The notes beneath the pieces were generated by a model. The model did no database searches, was not told where the DNA came from, and was given only the letters and a program-made list of their open reading frames with translations. This document shows, one piece after another, positions 50,628 to 64,000 of a DNA stretch of 64,000 bases. The DNA comes from Tomocerus qinae. Its lineage: Eukaryota; Arthropoda; Collembola; Entomobryomorpha; Tomoceridae. The stretch is taken from NCBI GenBank assembly GCA_020055645.1, contig CM034548.1:14384001-14448000 (forward strand). Reading direction: 5' to 3'. A program made the position numbers and the translations under genes. Every line of letters begins with the position of its first letter. Within the stretch, counting starts at the first letter, position 1.

Positions 50628-53600
50628 AGGGAAGGAAAAGAAACAACTCGCTCCCGTCGTCCGCGTCCCCATTTCTATTTTGTTTTCTTACTTTTCTTCC
50701 AGTTATTGGCCCTGCACTTTGTGCAGTAATGATGCAAGGGAAAGAAAATGCGAGCGACAAGAAATGCCCAATATTTCCTCTTAGTCTATGGGGGATTTAG
50801 ATATACATGTGTTTGTAGTTTCTATATGATGGCAACACACTTCGTCTCAGCTACATCGTATAAAACGATATGGAGCAGAGGGCGTCGAAATTACATACAT
50901 TGATCCAGATAATGTCCCCATGGGGCACTCTACATCCGACCAGAGCTAGTCTACCTAAAATACTCCCATTCTTTTGTTTAAATCATAAAAAATTCTATTT
51001 TCCAGCACCCTTGGATGTCTTTTCTCATGTTCTTCAATCCAACATAAAATTAGCTTGCTGTTACTTAGAAACATTTTCTGTCGCACTGTTCCGCCAATCG
51101 AATTTCTTTACACCCAAACCTTCTCTCCTTCTCTTCATGAGTCATGAAAACAGCAGAACATAATCACATCACCTTTACAATCCTTTTCTACCATTTTCAT
51201 CAGCTTCCAGAGAATCTAAAACTTTGAACAGTCATTTAAAAATAGAATTTTTTATTAAATAAAATAATTTACCTGGTTTTATAAATAAATATCTGTTGAT
51301 AAAATATTCTTCTGGTACCAACGACCTAAACCTTTAAACAATCAACACATTCAACACCGGGAACGCTGTGAAATGCATTTTATGTTATAGGAAATGCTAA
51401 AGTATATTATTAATAGAGCTGTTGGTACATCTTTGCATTGCACTTGCGAATTGCAGACAACTAAATCTTATATATCAAAATTTTGTAACAAAGGACATCA
51501 AATGTATAGCTATAAGAAATAGCTGAAGTTGTAGAGTAATGTGTAGAGCATCTATTTATGGTTAACTGCGCTAGTAATTTAAAAAGCACTTACCTTCTGC
51601 CAGTACATAGGTGCATTCAAGCATCATCAAAATCGTCATCCAGGCAGCCATCAGAAAGAGATGTGATGTTCATAATTCAGTGGCCCCAGCCATCATACTC
51701 ATCACAGATTATTACACGGGGCAACGAAACGAAACATCCCTTTAGTCATGTCATGAGAAAAGAAGACTTAATCTTTACTTAAGATCCTGGAAAATTGCAG
51801 CCAATGCATAGTAGAATGGAAAGACTAGCATCTTGAAAGAGCAATGATGCTTTGTATATCCCTATAAAGTTTATCTGTACTGAGTCAGTGCATATTGAGT
51901 AAGAAACGGAGAATGACCTATTTAGAACATAAGTTCTCTCCCAGCATATAAATAATTTCTAAAGCCAGCATAGAAGGAAAGAAAAGCAGTGACGAAAAAA
52001 TTAGACAGATAAAATCCGAAGAAATCGTGGGAACTGACAAGAGATAATCGTTAAGTTAGACCAAATGTGGTCTTGTTACGAATTAAACGAATTCATTCAA
52101 CCAGCATCACAGACACGTAAACACCGCATATACATATACTGGGCAATGCTGAATGATGTAAAACAAGTGTCATTTGCTATACTTTTTGCTATGCTATGTA
52201 TTTAGTGATTCTGTAAAAGAGTCAAAGTTTACTTGTACAACACTAACGTTAAGTATATACAAATTTTATTAAATACACGCTTTTCATTAGAATTTAAAAA
52301 GTATCTTTGTTTTATTCACAAATAGGGCAGTATACATTTTATTGAGAAAATATTTTTGTAGATAAGTATAATGATATGAAAATAAGCAAATGTTTTCATG
52401 ATCATTATATTGATATTATAAGGGATATGTTGACAGATATAATAATGAATAGTACTGTATATTAAATAGCAATTTTTAAGGATTGTAAATTTTGTTTTAG
52501 TAAACTCATTGAGGAGTAAAGTAAGAAAAAAGGGCTAACAGTTATAAAGTCAAGTGGATGAGAGAGCAACGGTCGGACTAAATAGTAATAATATGCACCT
52601 TGATATAAAGTTTTTAGGAAATGGCTCTTTTTGTGATGACTTTGAGTTTCTTGTAATGAAAGAGTATTTAGTTATTTATATAGGAGCATCAGGTGCAGTG
52701 CGACCTACTGACAAGTTCCGTCCATCTCCCCTTCCAGCAGAGTGCAGACGGGATGAGTTGAATTCAATGGAAGAATTAGATTGTTTTTTCGTCAACCGCC
52801 CGCATCACTTGCTTTACTTCTCCAACTTGTCTACATTTTACTCGGTTATAAAACATTTCTGCTTGTGTATTCACTCATAACAATAAAAATACTTAGGAAC
52901 AAAAGAGGTAAGGAAAAGCTGTGAATGACTTGGAATTGTATTGTCACTATGAATAGAGCAATTCAACTCTTTCCCTTACAAATGTTTCATTCGTGACTTG
53001 TGTTAAGTTGATAATCTGTTGAAAAATTGAAATTAATGGTCAAGTCAGAGTTGCTTTTTCAGCCCTATCTCTCCTATTCTATATCTATATACGTTAGTTT
53101 ACTTTCTTATTTTGAATCCCTCGTTCACTATAAAAATTCATTCCAAACTTCTCCTCTAACTAAAGAATCCTTTTCAAAGTTTGACAAACAGCAGGTATAT
53201 AAGACTGCATAATGCATAAATAGTTTGTTGGAGTAAGTATGTATTTACACTGAGTGTATATATCCAAACCACTCAACATTTCTTCCACAATCTACCAGAG
53301 AATAATGTCTGAGTCAAAAGCAGTGTAAACATAGGTGCCATTTCTATCATTTCGTCTATTGCCCATCCTGTATTATAGATTTCTCTAGTCTTGCATGCTT
53401 TTGTGTCTTATTCGCAGAGTCAGGTTAAAATTGCTACGAGACTCCCATCTCATTCTCATCACAATCCCAACTCTACACTGAAACCAACCCATTTCCTCCA
53501 AACACGAATGCGGATGTAATTCTAGGGACATGGAGTACCACACACTGTACCATGAATTCTGTCTGTAATAAAATCCCGTCAATTCATGTGGAATGGTTAA

Positions 53601-56600
53601 ACACATTGTACTGCGTGGATAAGTGAAATCATCTCGCGTACCTGCCAGAGAATGACCTTTCTCTCAAATTGATTTTTAATCGACACGACAATGCATCCCC
53701 TCCAATCTAAACTCAAACACTTGCTATTTCACCCGACTTGGCTTGAATACAAATAGACATTTAGCCATCCCATTCCTCTCGTCCCTTGGAAACTACCAAA
53801 CTTCACAGAATGATACTCATACACTCATACCGCACAGTAGCTGAACAAATGTATTTTAAATTACATCGAGGGTAGAGACAACATTATCAGAATCTCATTT
53901 CAATCTCCCCTTTCCATTTATCAGTGTGATAACTGCTTTTTCAACCTCACAATTATCAATTCGACTTGTATCAATGTGAACGAACTAATATGTCGACTTA
54001 ATTCAATTATTACACTAACAATTTCCAACTACTCCACTTTAGCTTTTAGAGTGGAAATTTAGAAACACCACCACCTCCAATTTTCAGGAGTAATTTACAT
54101 ACATTTGTAAATCAGTTTTGGGCTTTCTACTTTTCATCATTTGAACGACAAATCATTTTCAGCTTCAATTCGTTAATAATTTACATTTAAAAAATGACAT
54201 CCAGAGACGTAAATGTACAAATGATTCCTGGATTTTGTTTCGTATTGATTTGCATTGACTCACAGCCACTTTTAAAAATACAACAGGAGGTTTAGTATGC
54301 GTTAGTTGAAACATGTATGTATGGACATCACATTTAGTTGGCACAAATGAAAGATAAATGAACGAAAGACAAAGAATTTTAATGGGTTGGTAGATTTTTA
54401 AGCACTCTCCTACTTTAATTTATATTCGTGAGCTATAAAATGGCAAAGCACTCTGTTGCAATTCAATTGAGTAATGTTTACATAAAGTCTATTTACACAA
54501 CTAAAATGAATATGACTAACAATCAAATTAAGGACGCGGGTTTGTTAATAATATTATTTCCATTTCCCCATTCTTCTTGCTTTATTAAAGTCAAACAGAA
54601 ATCATTGTGTCCATTTCAATGAACGCTAGTTTTACTTTGTTACTGATTCTCTCCAATCGTTTTCTGCTGAAAATTGCATTTTAATTCCTCATAGTTTCTA
54701 ATTCCATTTGTATGCATATGTGAATACACATTCTACGTAATTCAATAGAGATGCTATTGCTGTCCCTTCGACTAGAACTAATGAAGAATGTTATACAATA
54801 TTGAAACTACTAATGTAAAACAATTGCAGCCTCATCTGGAATTCCTTTTCATGTCCAGTTCACCAGAAAGTCTCTCAAATAATGATGCATGCATTTTCCT
54901 CTATCAATTGTTTTAGGAAATGACCCGGAAACAGATTTTCTGCACACAGCATTTGTTAGCTACAAATTGAATTACTTGGTTTGCTCTATCTACTCTGTTC
55001 ACGTACTCTGTGATCTTAAAACATTCACTCTGAGTTTCAATTGCATCTGACACAAGTATTTGTATTATAAACCTGAAACAGTTGAATAAATATTCGAAAA
55101 CAACGTCGACTCAGACTCATGTAATTCTGCAAATTAAGCATTAGTAAAATTTTTGTGTAGCATTTGGCAATCAGTACGATGTAAAACTACTAACATCCCA
55201 TTCAGTGTTATTTGAATGATCTTTCCAGATTGAACGAGATAAATAAAGCCATCCCTAAAGAATGATTATGTTATATATTATTACAACGATAAATTTTATT
55301 CTAACAAAGTGTACAGTATCTTTCAAGGTAATAAGTGATGCAATCAAATTATTTTGAAGTGGTTTGTAATTATTCAATGCTTACTCTGCTTCCAGTCTTC
55401 TGCATTAAATAAAATGAAGTTAGTTACTGGAAACGAGAAATTCCATAATTTATTGTAGTGGATAAGTGTATTATATTTACTCTAATAGATTAACCGTTGA
55501 CTATACAACTACCTATTTAATGTAATTACATGCTGACTATTCTAATTAAAATGTGAAATTAAGTTTCCATCTGATGTTGCTGAGCTGAGATGTTTCTGAG
55601 CCATACTGTTGTTACTATTGGAGTAGCCATGAATTGAAATAAAGCGCAAATAAACGACGTGAGCAAATTCAAACTATACTATGCAATTTGCAAAATAGGG
55701 AAAGCGCTGATTACCATCATTACTAGAATCACTTTAACTTTTTCTGAGACATGAACCGTTTGCATTCCACGTTAAGCAATGCATGAACAACCTAGGTAAA
55801 TATTAAGTACATCAAATTAGACTTCCATTATGTCCTTTTCTATCTATTATAGAAGAGGTTATGACAACATTATGTCTCCATGAATATATGTAATAAATAT
55901 GTAGTTCTTAATGTCATTCTCAGTTATTACTGCAACTATGCAATTTAAAGTTCGACTGAACATAGTCCTAATGAAATTAATTAATTTGACCTATCTATCA
56001 TTATATTTGCCTACAAGATTGATAAGAGTGCATTAGAAGATTAAATGTGTATTAACTTACCAACTTAATTAGTGAATAGATCTACACTTTCTGTTTCAAT
56101 TAAAAAATAAAAATGTTACATATTGGTATTTAAAAAAATGCATACAAAAAAGCTGTACATGTAAAGCGCGTCTGCTTAGTTGCTATTGCTATAAAGACGA
56201 AATCAAAATTTTATATTGCACTAGAGGTTTATACATACCTAAAGGTGTTTTTTTTACAAATATTAGAGATGGACATTTAAGATCCTGTTTTATATTGTAT
56301 ACTATATCTGCAAATCCTGTATAATGATATTATTGGTGATTGTATTTAGACATTCGGTTAATACTACTCACTCGAGTTATTTTATTAAAGCCATTATTTC
56401 ACAATGAATGCTTTAAATAAACAAAACGCCAACTTGATAGGAATATTTTGCATGTAGTTGGCATAGGTACATTTATAATGGCATCATTCATTTCATTGTA
56501 TCATTCACTGTGTGGAATAAATGGACATAATAAATAACTATGAGAAGAAGTTCTCATTCACATCCAGACATGATTTCTTCATTACTCATTACTGAGATCT

Positions 56601-59600
56601 CTTCTTATTGCTTGCCACACAGAATATGTATTTTATCATAATTAGTATAGTCTATAGTGTGCGGCTTTCTTCTGTTTGTATAAGCATGCCTATCTAACTA
56701 CCTACATCAAACATCGTTGAATTATGAAGATGGTTTGCGGTAAGGCGTTTTTATGAATATAAACGGTGAGTCTTCACCTGTGTCCACTTGACTGTCCACT
56801 ATATATATTATCGTAGTTTGCAGTGTCAGAGGCAAAGAGGCAGGTTAGCTTTTTGAACACATTACCATTAACTATCCGAATCGAAAAGCTTTTTCATGCA
56901 GTCAGTCAGAAGCCGAGAATGTCCAAAAGTCCACGATTGCGACGAGTCTACTTTTTATTTCTTCTCCTTGACTCCTCGCATGTCAACTGGAACCACATTC
57001 ATCGAGAACTCGGAAACTGCTTTTGTTTGGAGGTCTCTTTATGTCATATATGCCTTATGTGAATGTATGCGAAGCGGATGCAAGTCATACTCACAATTTA
57101 TTCCTACAGTCTTCCTCCACAACTACAGTTCATGACCAAAAGTATCTTTTACATGTAAGTATATCTAATACACTCATTCTGTATATTAATATGCATATAG
57201 CAATAGAAACTATTAGCAATAAATAATGCTGTACTTATAGATTACCCAAAGTTCAATATACCTAGGTCATTGTTGCATACTATAGACTAAAGCAGAAGAG
57301 CAAATCTAATATCACAGATATCGAAGCCAACTTCTGTCTACAATGTTAATACTTTACTACCGACGTGAAACGTAAGAAGCATTTTTTATCATACATTTAA
57401 TACATTTAAAAGGATAATGTATCTTTGGACTAAACGATATGTTTAAAACTTCCATAGATCTGCAATGCAATGGTGGGCATTATAGAAGTTGATGGAAACC
57501 AACAATTTCGTTGTTCGAAACATTCTCTTATTATTATTATTATACTCAATATGCACTAGAATGAAAGTGAAATTCTTGATCTCAATTTTTGATGCTACTG
57601 TTCAAGGAAAATAAGTACAGTTGCAATCGCAAGAGATTTGTTGATTTTTTAATTTTGACTATCAACATGAACGTCCAACTTCCAGTAGTAACTGTAGGAA
57701 CTGACAAATTCCCAGGGATATTTTCCTTCAACAGAAGTAACATGAAAATAATGTTCCTTATAACGTCATAACTAAAAATAAGTATTTATTTAATTAAGTA
57801 TAAAACCTATTACATTTCCCAAGTGAGCCCTTTCGTCGTCTAATACGCTTTTTAGTCACTATTCAGGAATTTATAAAGATAATAGCACCATAAAATTATT
57901 TTTTTCAATTATCTCCAAAGTTATAGATACTTTCAAATTTCCAATATGTATTAAGCCAAGCCTGATACTTAGGACGTTTGGTATGCTCCAGAATAGTTTA
58001 AAGACAGTATACAATTTGATTGCAAGTTAGGTGATCTATCCATAATCATCCTGAACAAGAAAATGCATATAAATTGACCTACTACTGGAACCAGTTCTTA
58101 AGAAATGCTTTTTGAAGGGCAGAATTGTGCCGCAGTGCCCATCTTTGCATTCCAGGCCTTTCCATCGAGGTTTCTAAGAAGCTAGTAACGTAGTCATCTA
58201 TAGCTGTGCAAGAGTATAAGATTGCCTGCGATGTTATGTCAAGATGCGAAAGCTGAGACATGACAAAAGATCACAGTTCTCTCTGTCCTGCTAGAGAAGT
58301 CGATTAAATACCCTCGTCCTCAGTCAGCAAATCAAAGTCAAGTAAAGATTTAAGAAAACTTACCGTCATCTTTGCATTTATATAGGTAACACGTGTAAAA
58401 GAGCTCTGTGCCTTCGGGTCCTTTTGTCGACTCTAGAGATCAGATTCTTCAACTAGAATTCTTTTCTATTGAATTTTCCATTGCTTGGCACACATACACA
58501 GATTGCAACTAAACTACACTACTTACCAAAGTCACTCATTGTCAGGAGGCTGGCTATCTTTAAGATCGGATCATGCAATCCAACAATGCAATGCACGCAG
58601 ATTCTGTCAGACAAATAAAGCAACAATAGACATTTACTAATAGTCGCTATATGTAACCAGTGCTTACTTAATACACTTACCTACTATCTACATTACTTAT
58701 CAATCTACATTATCTACTCGGTAGTACCTAATGGCTGCAGCATAAAGTAGCTATTTGTTGGACGTAAGAGGCAAATAACACCCTTGATACTACTGTGAAA
58801 TAAAAAAGCACTTGATAAATCGTAGTATAATTATTTTAGAACTTTAATTGTAACATTACCAATTCAATAAATATATATTCCAACGTATGTACTACAACAT
58901 AATAATGTAAGAAGCAACTATAGATACAATGCATGGCTGTAAATTGGTAGTATCTACGTATTCCTTCATTATGCTGCATAATAATACTTGGCATGCATTT
59001 CAGATATAAAAACGAAATGGGAAGAATAAAAAATAGGCAGTCCAATTCGATATTTATTAGGTAGATACATGTACAGGTGTATGTTATAAGAGGCTTTGTT
59101 TAGTTAAACCTGTGATTTTGTACACCTGATGGATGTGTCAGTTATTGCATTGAACTAATTCTGATTAAGCGAATAAAAATGAAGATTATTGGCCTATTCT
59201 CTGCCGATGCACAAGATGTTATGCTGCAGGCTTTTATTTTATGTTTTTTACTTCTCTAATAGCTGCATTGTCTAACAAAAGCTCCAGCACAAACTCTTTT
59301 CATCTAGGTCGACTTGAATTGGAAATTCTATGCGTATGCAATTGACGTGTTCATTGTAATATATCAATTTTATGGTGTACCTTAAGCATCTATTTCACTA
59401 CTATACTATATGCTTGCTAAGCAGGTCTAAGCGGATATGCATTTGTAAAGATAATATTGAATTAACTCACTAATATTTAATAATCCTTTAACCTATATAT
59501 AGTTTTTGTATCGTTCGCTAACTAATATTGTGCATTCGAATACATAAGCAGTTTAAAAATATATACAAGAATAAAACTACATTTTTTACATCGATTCTTG

Positions 59601-62600
59601 ATTTTAGTTCTATATATTGTGTCTACGTTTTCCTTCAATTTATCACATCATAAAATAGAAAATAGTGTGAATAAATCATAGTGTTATGCCTTATGAGCCT
59701 AACATAAACCTATTGACTTTTCAAGACATGCTGTCACTTTTCCATTTACGAAATAAAATAATGGTAAAAGGCAAAGGTTCGTTTTTTACAGTATATAGTT
59801 TACTGTGTCAAGAAAGTAAAGTAGGAATGCTAATTTTATATGTAAATAAATAAATAAATAAGATCAGGACCAGAAAAATTCAAGAGATCATTCATATTAT
59901 ATTGTTTAAAATTTGGGCGGCACATTCACTACAGTAAAATGAGTAAAGCACATAAAAGGTTTCCTTCGTGCAACTTATTTGAAGTGGAGTACGTTATGTC
60001 CATACTATAACAAGTACATACTTTGCTTTACCTACTTATAACAATGTAACAATGTGCATGCATCTCCAAGTTACCTTAAAGTTGTAGATATATATGATAT
60101 TTACTCGGGATAAAGGAACTAAAGGTTACCTGTGTGATCTGAACCAGCTGAAGAAAAAACTCTCAAAGGTTTAAGGCAATTGCTCATGAGGACTTGCTAT
60201 TCCTTTACGCTTCTATGGATGAAACAAAACCCAAAATGGTCCCATTTTGCTATGTAGTAAAAATAGTACGAGTGGTTTTGTCTTAGAAAGAAAGCTTTCT
60301 CCCTTCTCATCCCAGTTTAATACAATTTATCTGCTCATTTCTGGTATAAGAGAAGCAAAGTAGAGTAGTTTTGAGTTTCATGAATATTTGATGACCCAAA
60401 TAAACAAACAATGCTACAGCCTTTGCTTACTTTCATTCAGTCCTTGAATGTCGTAAAAATATTTCCGAAAGCCACTTTCCTGTTTTATTTCAAAGCAACA
60501 ACACAATTGTGCAACTGTCTCTACATGCTCATTTACCATCTTATTCAAAATTTGCAAAACAAATATCAAAGGTAGTTTAAAACTAAATTGCTAACAACCA
60601 ATTAAGTTCAGGAGTGCACTACAATGAGAAATTACTGTAACAATATGGTTGTTATTCCAGTAGAACTTATCACAGCGAGCGAAATTATGTAGTGATTCTT
60701 ATTATAGGCTGTACACACAAGAGAAGGCTGTAAGCCAAGACAGTAAGATAATAATTTTACTTAAGCGTGCACTGACTGGTAAAAATCATAAAAATTGTTA
60801 CTAATTACTGGTTTGCAAAAAAACTTTGGATGAAAATGAAAAACATGTAATTATCTAGCCTACAGATGTAAGGTTTATGTATGGGAAGTTAGAAAAGTAA
60901 GAAGATCAGGGATTTGAATAGAAGTAAGAAAATAATATGCAAGCAAGTGTCTAAAAAGTTTCGAGTTTCCAAGACAGCGGCATTATATCAATCTCGATAT
61001 GAAAGTATTGGGAATAACCATAATAAGAGACTCCTGAAAGAAAAAATATGGAGCGGAAATTAAAATACTTTGTACTCTGTTTCCATTTTGGAAAAGTTCA
61101 TTGTAGCTTACGAATTCTCGATGTGCGTTGTGATTTTCAAAGAGCAGTTTGGGTCATAAATAATGTAAGATGGCTAATGCATTAAACTAATTATAAAGAC
61201 ATAGTGGAGTGTATATTGGTGTTTGTATTATTGTTTTGTTGTTTAGGATGTAGAATGGAAAGGGCACTGTAATAGGGATATTTGACTTGGAGCGGAGATT
61301 GGCTGAGACCTCATTTCATCTTTGTCTTGAGAAATATTTAGGTGCAGCGTGTACGTAAGTAAGTAGGTTATGCATCTATCCCAACTTTTCTGGTCTCCCC
61401 CGCTGCCACTGCATTTCATTTTAGTGATTCTTGTATGTAGCTCGTTGTTTCAGAAGACAAGTCAAGATTGCGGTTTCCCGTTTCTCTTTGAATGGCTTTA
61501 GTCTATCCAAGCTGCGACATCCAAAAGATTATAGAGAAGTTGAGCCAGTAGAGTTGGGCACCTAGTCACAGTATGCGAATAGGCCATGCGAAAATATACT
61601 TGAGTTGATTTGACTTTGTCGTAAAATTATTACGTCCTGTCTCTTCTCGTCGCGTCGGGCGGGATTCCCTAGCTAAAGTGATATGTAAGTTTGTCGCTTT
61701 TTGGCTTCCGAGGAAAATACAGGAAATAGACTTGGTTAGATTTAGTAAACGTTGATGCGAGGTTGGAGCTGGGACCATTGGGACTGTTTGCATTGTGTAT
61801 AACAAGACAACACCAAACAAAACCATTAAGTCCCGCATTGCACTGGCTGGACATCTCAGAGTCGTTCCTAGTTAGTAATAATGTTATTCTAGGCATTCTG
61901 TGGCTATATTTCCTTTTATTTTCCCTACTCTCTGCAAAGACGTTGTCTTAGTTGTGTATAAACAAATAATGTAACTAGGATACACCTACGCTCATCATAT
62001 GTACCACAAGACTTGTTTTATAGTGTGCTGAAAGTAGTAGCTTAAAAGACCTAAATGTATTTGGCCTATGAGGTTGATATGAGATGACATAGGTAAACAG
62101 TGACTCACTCTCAAAAACATTACTTTGCTTAATAGAAAGTGTAATAAGAGAAGATATCTAGAGAATGGCATATAGTTGTTGTGATGTAAGTATAGGGAAA
62201 GGTAATAATATTTATTTGGTTGGGAGGAGGTGAGCTTTATGGTATATTCAGTGAGGAGAGGAAGCTTTAGAGTGGACTGCTGGAGTAAAGAGCTTAACTG
62301 AAATCTCAATGTGAAATAATGAGGCGTGTGGAGAGACGAACTAGAAGAGATGAGGTGTGCACGGGCATTTCATTTTTTCTCGAGATTGTTATGGGCATCA
62401 TGCTGGAGAGAGAGAGAAGTTATCATGAAGGGCTATCAAAATTTTGTTTAACACGGGAAATCGTGAGGGACAAATAAAAATATGTACCTACTTACTTAGC
62501 AGTGAGGGAGCTACAGTTTCGGCCAAATCGTAAATGAAAAATTTGGGGCTGATATTTACAAGCTCTAAAATCCTTTCTTTATGAGAGACTGACTTTGCCG

Positions 62601-64000
62601 TTTTCGTCTTAGCTTTTATTACTGTGGCTCATAGTGGGTTGGATGGCTATAGAGACGCTTTTCTATTACTAAAGCTCTACTTACTGTCATTGTGTCATAT
62701 CATGTTGTCATGTCTCCTCTTCTACCCACAGAATCACAGAACTTCATCTCAACCTAACTCCAGTTATACTCCACTCAATTCTGTTGTCAAGTTGCTAAAA
62801 CATAATCCAAAGATCTATGCACTTACCTATTTACTTACTTCTTTATAGAATAGCATTCTCGGCAATTCCGTAATGTCTAGGTTTAGTCGTGCATTGTGAG
62901 ATGAGAAAAGAACGTCTCACACTGAATTTCCATGGCTATTTTTTAAAGTACATTTAATGTTCTTCGCATAGTTTGCAATCACTCAGCTTTTTATGGCCTG
63001 GCTTTCTTAAAAAACTGTGCACCATGTGCCACATTCGTAAGGTCAAATCCTTTCTAATGACTCTTACATGCTCTATGGAGATATTATACGACTCGACTCG
63101 GAGTTTTACAATTGAAATTCACCTCGGAACAAATATCGACAAACAAGAACAAGGCAGAACAATCTATGTACAACATGCTCGTCTTATTTATTTACAAATA
63201 ATAATAGTTATACTCTTACGTATAAATAAAACCCATTCCTTTCTAACAGCAATAAAATTTCATAGATCCTGGTTTCAAGTTTTTAATTAAAATTTTTTAC
63301 TTGGAATTGGTTAATAGCATGTCGAGATGAAAGTGCAATTACTAGAATTAGTAGCCTATTGAATCCAACATTTATCTCTCGTGTATTCTGCTAGCTGTCA
63401 AAAATTGGATTTCAATGATATCGAAGTCTCCGATCTTGAATGGTACTTAAGGGGTTAAACTTTAAATGTATTCAGAGAGCAATGTTCCGGGCTGTGACTC
63501 CAATTTTGATTCAAATGGAAACAATCAACTAGCATTGTATGATATAGTTTGCAAGAAAAGACTTAAACGAGTGAGCCTCGCCCCAATTGGACTCACTTAT
63601 TATGTTTAGGGCAGTAGTACTCTGTGCTTAGAGACACAGATACCTATGACAGTCGTACTAGTTACCAATGCACAAATATATTTATTATTCTACATAGTGA
63701 AGCATGTTATTTGTGCATAGTGGAATTGGTTCGAGTAGAATAGATAGGCGAGGCAGGGAATGAGACTAGTTTGTGAGACAATAGGATGCATATTACAGAC
63801 GGGACTATATATTATGACGGTCGTGTATGTGTGACGTCTCTAGTCAAGCTATGTCAAATGTATGGTACACATAAGTACATTTGAGGAAGATGCAAGCACT
63901 CATGTATGCAAGAAGACCCATAAATATGCATGGAATATAAAACGAGGCTCAAAAGTCATTTCCTACCAACTTTTAACGCAGTTATGTCATGTAGTACGTT
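50628..64000. other. Gene-free stretch to the window end
   Basis: No exon, RNA gene or element boundary could be supported. Several overlapping short open frames (52554-52880, 56823-57135, 61566-61951, 62973-63290) occur in slightly GC-richer patches but show no known domain and no consistent splice sites. Small AT microsatellites occur at 57528-57546 (ATT)n and 59845-59862 (AAAT)n. Pyrimidine-rich blocks (53400-54100, 62650-62850) and purine-rich blocks (60900-62600) alternate. Confidence 0.45.

Noticed and set aside
50430..50760. Minus-strand frames with repeated PIGKSPRWTISLLENLP-like peptide
   Set aside because: Peptide repeats are read-through of the foldback arm units, not a real repeat protein.
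1..64000. CRISPR arrays, bacterial operons, riboswitches, tRNA and rRNA genes
   Set aside because: The sequence is intron-containing animal nuclear DNA. No regularly spaced repeats with unique spacers, and no convincing cloverleaf with A and B boxes, were seen.

Overview
The window is eukaryotic nuclear DNA from an AT-rich metazoan, most likely an arthropod. The genes have many small exons with GT..AG introns (commonly 60-150 bases) and AATAAA signals near gene ends. The gene set (AATF, Asterix/WDR83OS, BET1, DSTYK, PA-TM-RING ubiquitin ligases) is animal housekeeping and signalling. I cannot name the species. No bacterial operons, CRISPR arrays, rRNA or convincing tRNA genes are visible. Most real genes here do not show as long open frames. 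I joined exons by hand using splice sites, reading phase and family resemblance, and every exon chain reported as complete closes in frame.

Layout. 0.1-1.5 kb: AATF/Che-1 (+), two exons. 1.8-2.6 kb, possibly to 3.15 kb: Asterix (PAT complex, -), convergent with AATF, with 3' ends that appear to touch or overlap. 3.4-12.8 kb: a repeat-rich gap with two non-autonomous hAT-like elements that keep 8-bp target duplications, a ~130-140 bp tandem repeat, another inverted-repeat element, a G-run insert and copies of a dispersed repeat. 12.8-14.1 kb: BET1 Golgi SNARE (+), four exons including a 16-base first coding exon. 15.5-19.5 kb: DSTYK kinase (-), 14 coding exons, 940 residues. 19.6-38.4 kb: no gene I can recognise, but a GC-rich twin palindrome, a short mariner-like element and a 2.75 kb LTR element with identical LTRs and no recognised coding region. 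38.4-39.96 and 42.47-44.47 kb: two tandem, diverged paralogues of a PA-TM-RING membrane ubiquitin ligase (+). 44.5-64 kb: a ~19.5 kb gene-free stretch containing one striking foldback element built from ~32-bp units in long inverted arms.

The genes do not form one pathway, although several act in the endomembrane system: Asterix in ER membrane-protein biogenesis, BET1 in ER-Golgi fusion, and the PA-TM-RING ligases in ER/endosomal ubiquitination. AATF acts in the nucleolus and DSTYK in cytoplasmic signalling. I found no clear previously undescribed multi-gene system. The most interesting points are the tandem RING pair with divergent PA domains, the foldback element, the LTR element inserted at a palindromic target, and the twin palindrome flanked by an unusually long direct repeat.
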